From Actinopolyspora erythraea (lineage in GTDB: Bacteria; Actinomycetota; Actinomycetes; Mycobacteriales; Pseudonocardiaceae), in the NCBI RefSeq assembly GCF_002263515.1, contig NZ_CP022752.1, forward strand, positions 3,100,001 to 3,164,000: a stretch of DNA of 64,000 nucleotides, in the 5' to 3' direction. Under the pieces are notes generated by a model. The model saw nothing but the letters and a program-made list of their open reading frames with translations. It was not told the DNA's origin and did no database searches. Shown in pieces: positions 44,962 to 53,413 of the stretch (position 1 is its first letter; every line of letters starts with the position of its first letter). Made by a program: the position numbers and the translations under genes.

Positions 44962-45942
44962 ATGTTCGGCGTTCTGAAGATGGACACCACGGTCAAGACT
45001 GTCTACCGCGAGATGCTGGCGCACCCACAGAACGGTGTGGTCGATCTGATGCGCCGCCTCGAGCTGAGCGAGGAGGCGGTCCGCGCAGCGCTCGACACGC
45101 TCGGTGAGCTGGCTCTAGTGAGGCATTCTCCCGAAGATGCCCAGAGCTATCGCGTGGTCGACCCGTCTCTGGCCGCACAGATCCTGCTGGCCACGCAACG
45201 GGCCGAGTTCGCAGCGCAGGAGCAGCGTCTGCGGGAAGCTCAGGCCATTGCCGCGCAGCTCAAGTCAGAGTTCACGCTGGAAGGCGTCGGACACGACTCG
45301 CATCGCCTGACAGGGATCGAAAGCATCCGCGAATACCTGTCGGCACTGTGCGACGATGTCGAGAACGAGCTGTTGACGTTCGCCCCGGGCGGAGCCCAGA
45401 CGGCGACCAATCTGCACAGTTCACGGCCACTCGCCGAGAACCTCCTGGAGCGGGGCGTGCAGATACGCACGGTGTACCTCGACAGCGTCCGCAACGATCC
45501 GCCCACGGTGGCGCACGCCGACTGGCTGGCCGCACGTGGCGGGCAGGTAAGCACCGCCCCGTCGCTGCCGAACCGCATGATCATCTGTGACAGGCGAATC
45601 GCCATCGTCGCCGTCGACCCCGACGACACGGCCGCGGCGGCAGTGGTCCTGGAGACTGCAGGAGTGGTCTCGTCGCTGCACGCCCTGTTCGAGAGCGTCT
45701 GGCAGTCGGCCTCGTCGATGGGCACGACCGCACCTGCCGAGGCGTCGAGCCTGAGCCCGCAGCAGATGGAGACCTTGCGGCTCTTATCCCTGGGACACAC
45801 CGACGACTACGTCGCGAAGCGGCTGGGCGTCTCGACTCGCACGGCGCGTCGCATCGCCACGAAGATCATGGAGCACCTCGGCGCGAGGAGTCGCTTCCAG
45901 GCCGGTGTGAAGGCGACCGCAAGGGGATTCATTCGGTCTTGA
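44962..45942 (+). CDS. TrmB/LuxR-type regulator
   Basis: 326 aa from ATG 44962 with GGAGAGG at 44950-44956. The N-terminal TrmB-like winged helix (MRRLELSEEAVRAALDTLGE) is followed by a middle phospholipase-D-like sensor fold (LLERGVQIRTVYLDSV, NRMIICDRRIAIVAVD). The C-terminal LuxR helix-turn-helix reads LRLLSLGHTDDYVAKRLGVS then TRTARRIATKI. Many actinobacterial cluster-situated regulators have this layout. It is a likely pathway-specific regulator of the operon beginning at 47517. Confidence 0.85.
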   Translation: MFGVLKMDTTVKTVYREMLAHPQNGVVDLMRRLELSEEAVRAALDTLGELALVRHSPEDAQSYRVVDPSLAAQILLATQRAEFAAQEQRLREAQAIAAQLKSEFTLEGVGHDSHRLTGIESIREYLSALCDDVENELLTFAPGGAQTATNLHSSRPLAENLLERGVQIRTVYLDSVRNDPPTVAHADWLAARGGQVSTAPSLPNRMIICDRRIAIVAVDPDDTAAAAVVLETAGVVSSLHALFESVWQSASSMGTTAPAEASSLSPQQMETLRLLSLGHTDDYVAKRLGVSTRTARRIATKIMEHLGARSRFQAGVKATARGFIRS

Positions 45943-46007
45943 TCGTCAGTGCAGTCGCCGGTCGACAAGCAGCCGAAGGGACTCGACTATTCGAACGGAA
46001 CTTTCTC

Positions 46008-46298
46008 ATGTATCTCGTACATCTCACTATCACGACCGCAGGCGACATCGCCCTGCCTGCTGAGATCAAACAGATGCTCGCGACTACCGCACCGGACGCT
46101 CTCGAACACGTTAGCTTGCATCTCCAGGCGAGGCCGCATCCTGTGATCAGTCTCTTTCTCCGCACCGCCTCTCTGCAGGAGGCCGAGACGATGGCGAGGC
46201 AAATCTGGGAACGCGCTGTCGACGCAATACCCCAGATGTCCGAATGGTCGCTTCTACGTGCTGAAGTTCCACTTATTCCTTGCGAAGACGTAGAATGA
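46008..46298 (+). CDS. Small unknown protein linked to the LuxR-type regulator
   Basis: 96 aa from ATG 46008 (MYLVHLTITTAGD); an upstream start at 45939 is less likely. HVSLHLQARPHPVISLFLRT and SLQEAETMARQIWERAVDAI form an alternating strand-helix pattern, resembling short unnamed proteins often encoded near TrmB/LuxR regulators of peptide clusters in actinomycetes. No ribosome binding site is strong. Function unknown. Confidence 0.5.
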   Translation: MYLVHLTITTAGDIALPAEIKQMLATTAPDALEHVSLHLQARPHPVISLFLRTASLQEAETMARQIWERAVDAIPQMSEWSLLRAEVPLIPCEDVE

Positions 46299-46322
46299 GG
46301 TCACAGGTCAGCCGCCAAATTA

Positions 46323-47184
46323 GAGGGTGTCTTATTTGGGGATGTTCTCGTAGCAGGTGATCGCGGCGGCAAGGGTGAGCATTCCTGCAAAGTTGCTGGC
46401 TGTACGTTCCCAGCGCACGGCCAGGCGGCGATAGTTGAACAACCAGGAGAAGGTGCGTTCGACGCGCCAGCGGTAGCGACCGAGCCGGACGCTGGTGTCG
46501 ATGCCGGTACGGGCGATCCGCGGAACGATGTTCCGGGTGCGCAGCCAGCAGCCTAGGTCGTCGTAGTCGTACCCGGTGTCGGCGTGCAGCTTGCCCGGCC
46601 GGCGGTGTCGTGGTCGCGAGGCGACCGCACGGACGGGATGGCGTGTACGAGGGGCCGCAGCGCGTTCCTGTCGTGGGTGTTAGCCCCCGAGATGGCCACC
46701 GACAGCGGAAGCCCGCCTGCCTCGGTCAGGATGTGCGGTGTCGACCCGTTCTTGCCCCTGTCGACGGGATTCGGCCCGGTGGCAGAGCCCCCCTTCGCGC
46801 GAACTCCGGCCCCGTCGATGACCGCTCGGGCCCAGTCGAGCTCACCGCGCACGCCGAGCTCGTCGAGCACGGCCCGGTGCAGACGCCGCCACACCCCGGC
46901 GTGGGTCCATTCCTGGAACCGTCGATGTGCCGTAGGAACACTGACCCCGAATGACGGAGGCACTTGCCGCCACGAGCAGCCGCTGGTCAGCACGAACACG
47001 ATCGCCGTGAACACCGCGCGATCACCAGCCCTGCGGCGCCCACCCCCTTGCCGCCGGACCCCGTGCTCGGGCAGCAACGGTGCCGCGATCGCCCTGACCA
47101 CTCGTCCGGCACCAACCGACGCGACAGATCATCCACAAGTGATCACCCTGCCAGCCCCAACATGCCACCTATCAAGACACCCCC
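46323..47184 (-). mobile_element. IS5-family (IS427-group-like) insertion sequence, 862 bp, with TTA target duplication
   Basis: Ends carry inverted repeats GAGGGTGTCTT (46323-46333) and AAGACACCCCC (47174-47184), with one mismatch. They are flanked by direct repeats TTA at 46320-46322 and 47185-47187. A 3-bp TNA duplication is typical of the group. The element lies between the regulator genes and the biosynthetic operon. Confidence 0.8.
46332..47150 (-). pseudogene. IS5-family transposase in two or three frames
   Basis: The first long frame reads GDRAVFTAIVFVLTSGCSWR, ARAVIDGAGVRAKGGSATGP and NPVDRGKNGSTPHILTEAGG. A change near 46620 leads to KLHADTGYDYDDLGCWLRTR, then RYRWRVERTFSWLFNYRRLA and ENIPK, with stop at 46332-46334. 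Some IS427-group elements use a programmed frameshift here. The N-terminal LSRRLVPDE piece is, however, also in a different frame, which suggests real damage. Confidence 0.7.
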
Positions 47185-47187
47185 TTA

Positions 47188-47516
47188 GTGCTGCGTGCCG
47201 ATCACAGTTCCGCCAAGCAGGTCATATTCATTCCCCTGATTGGCGGAATTGATGTGCGCGAGCGCAGAACAATACGACTGATCATTCTTCTCATCGCCAG
47301 AATCTGCAATCCGACAACAGTCCTGAATGGGCCAGGACCGGTTCAGGCCAGTTCTTACTCTTCCTTCGTAGCGCAGGAAATCGCATAATCGGAATCTCTG
47401 AAACACGCTGGCGAGGAGACGAGCGATGACTTGCAGAATATTCTCCCCATGTAGCTCACTCGCAACGGAGCGAACTGCATGCCGTTTACTCGACGACGGC
47501 GGATGGCAGTGAATTC
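47188..47516. other. Promoter-bearing gap before the biosynthetic operon
   Basis: 329 bp without a convincing gene. It must contain the promoter of the operon starting at 47517. No clear -35/-10 pair or operator could be picked out with confidence. The sequence is less GC-rich than its surroundings, as expected for a control region, and its upstream part is separated from the original regulator side by the IS. Confidence 0.5.
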
Positions 47517-48794
47517 ATGAACACCGCGACTATCGACATTCAAGGGAATGCGATTTCGGCGCTCGTCGAGGAGTTCGGCACGCCGCTGTTCGTCTACGAC
47601 GCAGACGTCCTGGAACGCACTTATCACGAGCTGCGTGACGTTCTCCCTGTCGGCGCCGACATCTTCTACTCGCTCAAGGCGAATCCGAACGTGAGCGTCT
47701 GCGCAATGCTGAACTCGTTGGGTACCGGAGCTGAGGTCTCCTCCTACACCGAACTCGTCACCGCGCTGCGAGCCGGGGTCGCGCCCCGGGACGTCATCTT
47801 TCTCGGCCCTGGCAAGGACGAGCAGGAGCTCGCCGCGTGCATCGAGGCAGGTATCCACGCGATCGTCTGCGAATCACTGGACGAGCTCGACCTGCTGGAC
47901 TCGCTGCTGGCGACGGCCGGACGGAACGAGTTCCCGGTGCTGATGAGGATCAACCCCGCTTTCGGCAGCAAGGGATCAGGCTTGGCCATGGGAGGCAAGC
48001 CTCGGCAGTTCGGCATCGACGAAGTCGAACTACGCGATTCAAAGAGTCGGCTCGCAGCCCTGCAGAACATCCGAGTGAAGGGCGTGCACGCCTACATGGG
48101 CACGCGTTTCCTGAACCACGAGGACGTCGTCCACAACACCCGGCAGATCCTCGCTACCGCGGAGGATCTGGCTGGAGTGCTCGGCTTCCCTCTGGAGACC
48201 GTGGACTTCGGCGGCGGCCTCGGCGTCGCCTACTTCGACAACGAGAACGACGTGGAACTCGCCGCGCTGGGTACCGGACTGACCGACGTCCTCTCCACTT
48301 TCTCCGCGCGCAACCCCCGGTGCCGGATGATCATGGAGTTGGGCCGGTTCCTCACGGCCGTGGCAGGCACGTACATCGTCCGGGCCCGCTACGTGAAGGA
48401 CTCCATGGGCGAAAAGTTCGTGGTCGCCGACGGCGGCACTAACCACCACATGGCGGCCGTGGGAGTCGGAAGCTTCGTCAAGCGCAACTTCCCGATCCGA
48501 CACCTGAGCAACACCGGAGCGCTGCGGCCCTACACGGTGACCGGACCGCTGTGCACGCCCAACGACGTGGTCGGAAAGAAGGTCCAACTACCGGAAGTGC
48601 GGCCCGGGGACCTGCTGGCGGTGGAGCGGTCTGGTGCCTACGGGCCCACTGCGTCGCCCGGGCTCTTCCTCAGCCACGGATTCCCAGCCGAGGTGTTGGT
48701 GCACGGCGGGCAGGCCCATCTGGTCCGGGAACGCGACAGCGTCGAGGACCTGCTGGCCAAGCAGCACCTCGTCGATTTCCACCCGGCATTCTGA
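47517..48794 (+). CDS. PLP-dependent fold-III decarboxylase (DAP/ornithine decarboxylase-like; BtrK/VinO type)
   Basis: 425 aa. FYSLKANPNVSVCAMLNSLG contains the PLP-binding Lys. GTGAEVSSYTELVTALRAG, IRVKGVHAYMGTRF, VDFGGGLGVAYF (phosphate-binding Gly loop) and ELGRFLTAVAG are landmarks of the alanine-racemase/LysA fold, and GPLCTPND provides the second-subunit Cys. Length and context (ligase and ACP genes in the same operon) match BtrK and VinO, which decarboxylate ACP-bound aminoacyl groups, rather than housekeeping LysA. I infer decarboxylation of an aminoacyl-ACP, for example aspartyl-ACP to beta-alanyl-ACP. The next gene overlaps by one base. Confidence 0.87.
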   Translation: MNTATIDIQGNAISALVEEFGTPLFVYDADVLERTYHELRDVLPVGADIFYSLKANPNVSVCAMLNSLGTGAEVSSYTELVTALRAGVAPRDVIFLGPGKDEQELAACIEAGIHAIVCESLDELDLLDSLLATAGRNEFPVLMRINPAFGSKGSGLAMGGKPRQFGIDEVELRDSKSRLAALQNIRVKGVHAYMGTRFLNHEDVVHNTRQILATAEDLAGVLGFPLETVDFGGGLGVAYFDNENDVELAALGTGLTDVLSTFSARNPRCRMIMELGRFLTAVAGTYIVRARYVKDSMGEKFVVADGGTNHHMAAVGVGSFVKRNFPIRHLSNTGALRPYTVTGPLCTPNDVVGKKVQLPEVRPGDLLAVERSGAYGPTASPGLFLSHGFPAEVLVHGGQAHLVRERDSVEDLLAKQHLVDFHPAF

Positions 48795-49681
48795 TGAGCA
48801 CCGCAGCACGTCGGGCCGTCCGGGTCGGAGTGGACGTCCTCGACCGCGCAGAACTCCGTCGCCTGCTCGAACGCCCCTGGTTTCTGCGCTTCGGCTTCGC
48901 CCCGAAGGAACTCGCCCATGCCGAGACCTTAGGTGCCGAACGGCGCCTGGAGTTCCTGGCCGGCCGCTTCGCCGCGAAAGAGGCCGTTCTCAAGACCTTG
49001 GGAATCGGCTTCCTCCAGGGAGTGGCACCACGGGAGATATGCGTCGAGCACGCACCTCATGGTGGCCCTGTCGTCCATTTCCGAGGGCGGGCCGCTGAAC
49101 TGCCTCAGGATTCCGTCGCGGTGTCGATCACCCACAAACAGAACGTCGTTGCCGCAGTCGCCGTCAGCCTTCTCGCGAATGCCGATGCAGCAGCTAGGAA
49201 CGACCGACCAGAACCGACTGAGTCAAGGGAGCCTGACGCCGTGTCGCCTCCGAGCACCACCACGACCGCTCAGACCACAGCCTTCCTCCGCGTGCGGATC
49301 GGTCAGGAAGAGGCCCACTACGGGGGTGATCTGGTGGATGGCGCCCGCATCCTGCGGATGTTCGGCGATCTGGTCACCGAGATCACTATCCGCACCGATG
49401 GCGACGAGGGCATGCTGTCCCAGTACAACGATCTCCGCTTCACCGCACCAGTGAGACCTGGCGACTACATCGAGGCCCGCGCGCGGCTGGTGCGACAGAC
49501 CAGACTGCGCCGAGTCGTCGAGCTCGAGGCGCACAAGGTGCTCAGCGCTCGCCCAGAAGCAGGAGAGAGTGCCGTCGCCGTCCTCGACGCGCCCCAGCTC
49601 GTGTGCGCCGCCACCGCCATCACTGTCGTGCCTCACCGCAGGGCGGGCACGGCACGCACCCTCATCGCCGAGGAGACCTGA
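48794..49681 (+). CDS. 4'-phosphopantetheinyl transferase (AcpS-like) fused to beta-aminoacyl-CoA ammonia-lyase-like hotdog domain
   Basis: 295 aa. Residues 1-~130 are AcpS-like: VRVGVDVLDRAELRRLLER (metal Asp), RLEFLAGRFAAKEAVLKTLG (FxxKE) and a closing VAVSITHKQNVVAAVAVS. A Pro/Thr-rich linker (~135-165) leads to a hotdog domain: AHYGGDLVDGARILRMFGD, RTDGDEGMLSQYNDLRFTAP and RPGDYIEARARLVR. This closely follows 3-aminobutyryl-CoA and beta-alanyl-CoA ammonia lyases. No stop or clear internal start separates them, though GTG 49241 with GGGAG upstream could give the second domain alone. Inferred role: activate the operon's ACP and add or remove ammonia on a beta-aminoacyl thioester. Confidence 0.82.
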   Translation: MSTAARRAVRVGVDVLDRAELRRLLERPWFLRFGFAPKELAHAETLGAERRLEFLAGRFAAKEAVLKTLGIGFLQGVAPREICVEHAPHGGPVVHFRGRAAELPQDSVAVSITHKQNVVAAVAVSLLANADAAARNDRPEPTESREPDAVSPPSTTTTAQTTAFLRVRIGQEEAHYGGDLVDGARILRMFGDLVTEITIRTDGDEGMLSQYNDLRFTAPVRPGDYIEARARLVRQTRLRRVVELEAHKVLSARPEAGESAVAVLDAPQLVCAATAITVVPHRRAGTARTLIAEET

Positions 49682-51216
49682 TGAGCCGCACAGCACAGCT
49701 GCTGCACGAACTCCTGGACGCGGCGGCCAACCGCAGCCCTCAATCCACCGCGTTGAGCTCGCGAAACCACAGCCTGACTTACCAGGAACTCGCCACAGCG
49801 AGCAATACCATGGCCGCTCTCCTGCAGCGCGAAGGACTGCGGCGCGGCGACCGGATCGTCGTCACCGCAGCCGACGGAATCGGCATCACCGTGCTGGTCT
49901 ACGCGGCCTCCCGGCTGGGTGCCGTCTTCAGCGTGCTGCACGAACAGGCACGCGGCGGGCCACTCGAGCACGTGCTGCGCGACTGCGAACCCACACTGTT
50001 GGTGTCCGACGGCCCCGAAGCAGGGCGGACTGCCGCCGAGCAGTCCGTGCCGTTCCTCGACCTCGACGAGCTCGTTGCGACAGCGCTCGACACAGGGAGC
50101 ACACCCACGCCCACCGGCCAGAACGTCCTGGCCGTGGATCCCGTCAGCCTGATCTACACCTCCGGGACCACCTCGCTGCCCAAAGCCGTGGTCAGTACTC
50201 ATCAGCAGGTGCTCTTCGCCGTGTCCGCGATCCAGGAGTGCCTGGAGTATCGGAGCGACGACGTCGTGTACTGTCCGCTGCCGCTCTCCTTCGACTACGG
50301 CCTCTACCAAATCTACCTGGCAGCCCTGAGCGGTGCCCGCCTGCACCTGGGCACGGTCGCCGAGTCCGGTCCACCGCTGCTGCGCAGCCTGGAAGACGTC
50401 GGAGCGACCGTGCTGCCCTCGATGCCCTCCATCGCAGATCGGCTCGCCTGGCTGCTCAACCGCAGCAGCGAGGGACCGAGCCGGCTGCGCCTGCTCACCA
50501 ACACCGGAGCGGCGTTGTCCGAAGCCACCATGTCCGCGCTGCGCGCCGTGCTCCCTCATCTGCGGATCCAGGTCATGTACGGGCTCACGGAGTGCAAACG
50601 CACGGCGATCATGCCGCCGGACGGCGACCTCGACCACCCGGGGTCATGTGGATTGCCGCTACCCGGCACCGAGGTCGTCGTCGTCGACGACGGCGGGAAC
50701 CGGCTGCCTCCCGGCGAGATCGGCCAGTTCGTCGTGCGCGGTCCGAACGTCATGACCGGCTACTGGCGACGTCCCGAGCTGACCGCCGAGCGCTTCCCCC
50801 GCACGGAGGGACTGTTCCCCGAGCTGCGCACCGGCGACTACGGCTGGCAGGACGACGAGGGCTATCTCTACTTCTCCGGCCGCCACGACGACCTCTACAA
50901 GGAGCAGGGATTCCGGCTCAGCACCACCGAGGTCGAGGCCGCCGCGATCGGCGTCAACGGGGTGACCTCGGCCGCAGTCCTGCCGCCCGAAGGTAAGCGA
51001 ACCGCGCTCCTCGTAGTGGTCGCCGACATCACCGCCGACGAGGTGCGCGAGCGCATGCGCGACCACATTGAGCCCTTCAAGATCCCGCGGCGCTGCGTTC
51101 GCCTCGACACCCTGCCCACCAACAGCAACGGCAAGGTCGACCGTAAGCAGCTGGCCGCTCTGATCGATCCGACCCCGGCCACATCGGAGCCCTTGCGGGC
51201 CCATGTCTCCCACTGA
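49681..51216 (+). CDS. AMP-dependent acyl/aminoacyl ligase
   Basis: 511 aa. SLIYTSGTTSLPKAVVSTHQ is the P-loop motif, MYGLTECKRT the A5-like motif, TGDYGWQDDEGYLYFSGRHD the hinge region, and PTNSNGKVDRKQL contains the catalytic Lys. This is a stand-alone adenylating enzyme that should load its acid onto the ACP encoded 50 bp downstream. The analogous pairs VinN-VinL and FlvN-FlvL load beta-methylaspartate or aspartate. Substrate pocket residues cannot be interpreted safely by eye. Start overlaps the previous stop by one base. Confidence 0.87.
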   Translation: MSRTAQLLHELLDAAANRSPQSTALSSRNHSLTYQELATASNTMAALLQREGLRRGDRIVVTAADGIGITVLVYAASRLGAVFSVLHEQARGGPLEHVLRDCEPTLLVSDGPEAGRTAAEQSVPFLDLDELVATALDTGSTPTPTGQNVLAVDPVSLIYTSGTTSLPKAVVSTHQQVLFAVSAIQECLEYRSDDVVYCPLPLSFDYGLYQIYLAALSGARLHLGTVAESGPPLLRSLEDVGATVLPSMPSIADRLAWLLNRSSEGPSRLRLLTNTGAALSEATMSALRAVLPHLRIQVMYGLTECKRTAIMPPDGDLDHPGSCGLPLPGTEVVVVDDGGNRLPPGEIGQFVVRGPNVMTGYWRRPELTAERFPRTEGLFPELRTGDYGWQDDEGYLYFSGRHDDLYKEQGFRLSTTEVEAAAIGVNGVTSAAVLPPEGKRTALLVVVADITADEVRERMRDHIEPFKIPRRCVRLDTLPTNSNGKVDRKQLAALIDPTPATSEPLRAHVSH

Positions 51217-51265
51217 CCTCCACACCCGATCACAGCAACCCTGCACTGAACGAAAGGACATCACC

Positions 51266-51529
51266 ATGGACCGCCAGAACGTCGTCACCGCGCTGGAGGA
51301 CGCCCTCACCGAGGTGCTGGAGCGTCCCGTCACCGGCCTCACCGGTGATGTGAAGCTCTTCGACGACCTGCACCTCGACTCCACGACCATGCTCGAAATG
51401 CTCATGGCGCTGGAGGATTCCATCGGCCTGGTCGTCGACCCCGAGGACCTGGACGTCGACGACTTCCTCTCGGTGGAGACCTTCACCGACTTCGTCCTCG
51501 CCGCGACGTTCGAGGAGATGACGGCATGA
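51266..51529 (+). CDS. Acyl carrier protein
   Basis: 87 aa from ATG 51266 after GAAAGGA. FDDLHLDSTTMLEMLMALED carries the phosphopantetheine-accepting Ser in DST, followed by the acidic helix II-III region GLVVDPEDLDVDDFLSVETF. A discrete ACP with no PKS or NRPS nearby implies a carrier-bound short acyl or aminoacyl intermediate. Its end overlaps the ectB start (ATGA), tying acyl-carrier chemistry to ectoine-type synthesis. Confidence 0.93.
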   Translation: MDRQNVVTALEDALTEVLERPVTGLTGDVKLFDDLHLDSTTMLEMLMALEDSIGLVVDPEDLDVDDFLSVETFTDFVLAATFEEMTA

Positions 51530-52788
51530 CGCTCACTCAGCCCGACCTGAGAGCATTCACGACCCTGGAGTCGGAGGCGCGCAGCTACTGCCGCAGCTGG
51601 CCCACCGTGTTTGACCGCGCGCAGGGCAGCCGGATGTACGACGAAGACGGACACGAGTACCTGGACTTCTTCGCTGGTGCCGGAGCCCTCAACTACGGCC
51701 ACAACAACGCAGTGTTGAAGCGCGCCCTGCTCGACTACCTGGAACGCGACGGAGTCACTCACGGCCTGGATATGTCGACCATGGCCAAGCGTGCGTTCCT
51801 CGAACTCTTCCAGAACACGATCCTGGGTCCACGGCAACTGCCCTACAAAGTCATGTTCCCGGGCCCGACGGGCACCAACGCCGTCGAGTCCGCCCTCAAG
51901 CTGGCGCGCAAGGTAACCGGCCGCGAGACGGTCGTTTCTTTCACCAATGGCTTCCACGGCATGTCGCTGGGCTCCCTCGCGGTGACCGGTAACGCGTTCA
52001 AACGGGCAGGCGCAGGCGTTCCGCTCGTGCACACCACGACGATGCCCTTCGACAACTACCTGAACGGGACGACACCTGACTTTCTGTGGTTCGAGCGGTT
52101 GCTCGAGGACCACGGATCCGGGATGGACCAGCCTGCCGCGGTGATCGTGGAGACGGTCCAGGGCGAGGGCGGTATCAACGTGGCACGCTCGCAGTGGCTG
52201 CGTGCCCTCGCCGAGCTCTGCCGACGACAAGACATGCTGCTGATCGTTGACGACATCCAGATGGGCTGCGGTCGCACCGGAGCATTTTTCTCATTCGAGG
52301 AATCCGGCATCACCCCGGACATCGTCACTGTCTCCAAGTCCATCAGCGGCTACGGATTGCCCATGTCCCTCTGTCTGTTCCGACCAGAACTGGACGTCTG
52401 GGAACCGGGCGAACACAACGGCACCTTCCGCGGCAACAACCCCGCGTTCGTCACCGCGGCCGCCGCCCTCGGAACCTACTGGGCCGACGATGAGCTGGAG
52501 CGGCAGACCGCGGTACACGCCCTGACCATCGAGGCTGTGCTGCGCGACATCGTCGCCCGCCACAGCGGATCCGCCTACCGCGGCCGCGGAATGGCCTGGG
52601 GTCTGGAGCTCGACGATCACCGGCACGCCGGCCGCGCCGCCCGTCGGGCCTTCGAACACGGACTACTCGTCGAGACCGCCGGAGCACGTGGCGAGGTCGT
52701 CAAGCTGCTGCCCCCACTGACCATCACCACCGACGATCTCGACGACGGACTACACATCGTTCAGCGCGCCGTCGACGAAACGGCATGA
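51526..52788 (+). CDS. ectB: L-2,4-diaminobutyrate:2-oxoglutarate transaminase
   Basis: 420 aa. YLDFFAGAGALNYGHNNAVL, GLDMSTMAKRAFLELFQ, VMFPGPTGTNAVESALKLAR, LLIVDDIQMGCGRTGAFFSF and TVSKSISGYGLPMSLCL (PLP Lys) match EctB, a class III aminotransferase. It makes diaminobutyrate from aspartate semialdehyde and glutamate. Length is standard. It is followed by ectA at 40 bp, the usual neighbour, but preceded by the ACP gene instead of ectA. This order differs from the canonical ectABC. Confidence 0.93.
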   Translation: MTLTQPDLRAFTTLESEARSYCRSWPTVFDRAQGSRMYDEDGHEYLDFFAGAGALNYGHNNAVLKRALLDYLERDGVTHGLDMSTMAKRAFLELFQNTILGPRQLPYKVMFPGPTGTNAVESALKLARKVTGRETVVSFTNGFHGMSLGSLAVTGNAFKRAGAGVPLVHTTTMPFDNYLNGTTPDFLWFERLLEDHGSGMDQPAAVIVETVQGEGGINVARSQWLRALAELCRRQDMLLIVDDIQMGCGRTGAFFSFEESGITPDIVTVSKSISGYGLPMSLCLFRPELDVWEPGEHNGTFRGNNPAFVTAAAALGTYWADDELERQTAVHALTIEAVLRDIVARHSGSAYRGRGMAWGLELDDHRHAGRAARRAFEHGLLVETAGARGEVVKLLPPLTITTDDLDDGLHIVQRAVDETA

Positions 52789-52828
52789 CCGCACCCGGCA
52801 CTGCGGACAGCGAAAGGACTCACTCCCC

Positions 52829-53368
52829 ATGACGATCACCGATGTCTCTGCGGCTCGCGCAGACCACGACACTGTGGGAACCAAGCAGGCGGTATTTCGG
52901 GCACCGATGCCCCAGGACGCGCACGCCGTGTGGCAACTGGTCGAGAACACTCCCGGCCTGGACTCCAACAGCCGTTACCAATACATGCTGTGGTTCCGGG
53001 ACTTCACTAACGGTTCGCTGGTCGCGACCGTGGACGACGAGCTAGTCGGCTTCCTCACTGGCTACCGCCGACCCGATGAGCCCGATACCTACTTTGTCTG
53101 GCAGACCGCTGTCAACGCGCGCCACGGCATCCCCTTTCTCGGCGTAAAACTCTTCCAGGCCGCAGCCGATCAGCAGGTGACCAATGGCGCCCGGTACGTC
53201 GAGGCCACAGTCTCCGCAGAGAACAAGGCGATCATCATGGTGCTGAAGCAGTTCGCCAAGAAACACTCGGCCCCTATCGAGACGCGTGTGCTTTTCCCCA
53301 GCAGCCTCTTCTCCGACGGTCACCACGACGAGATCCTCTATCGGATCGGTCCGTTGACCGCTGCCTGA
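52829..53368 (+). CDS. ectA: Diaminobutyrate acyltransferase, divergent EctA homologue
   Basis: 179 aa from ATG 52829 after GAAAGGA. FRAPMPQDAHAVWQLVENTP, YMLWFRDFTNGSLVA, VGFLTGYRRPDEPDTYFVWQ and LFSDGHHDEILYRIGPL follow the EctA (diaminobutyrate 4-N-acetyltransferase, GNAT fold) pattern. However, the loop after FVWQTAVN that normally reads like xRGxGLA and grips the CoA pyrophosphate is ARHGIPFLG here (residues 97-105). Together with the adjoining ACP gene this suggests an acyl-ACP donor instead of acetyl-CoA. The acceptor is most likely still diaminobutyrate. Confidence 0.87.
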   Translation: MTITDVSAARADHDTVGTKQAVFRAPMPQDAHAVWQLVENTPGLDSNSRYQYMLWFRDFTNGSLVATVDDELVGFLTGYRRPDEPDTYFVWQTAVNARHGIPFLGVKLFQAAADQQVTNGARYVEATVSAENKAIIMVLKQFAKKHSAPIETRVLFPSSLFSDGHHDEILYRIGPLTAA

Positions 53369-53413
53369 CTCCGTCCGCGTGCCCAAAACTGGGTCCGATT
53401 GGAGAGATCTGCC

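Noticed and set aside
46600..46640. Programmed frameshift in the IS5 transposase
   Set aside because: Cannot be excluded, but a second frame break near the N-terminus argues for mutational damage; no clear slippery heptamer was seen.
50659..52230. Long minus-strand open frame opposite ligase, ACP and ectB
   Set aside because: Spans three convincing plus-strand genes; no motifs of its own.
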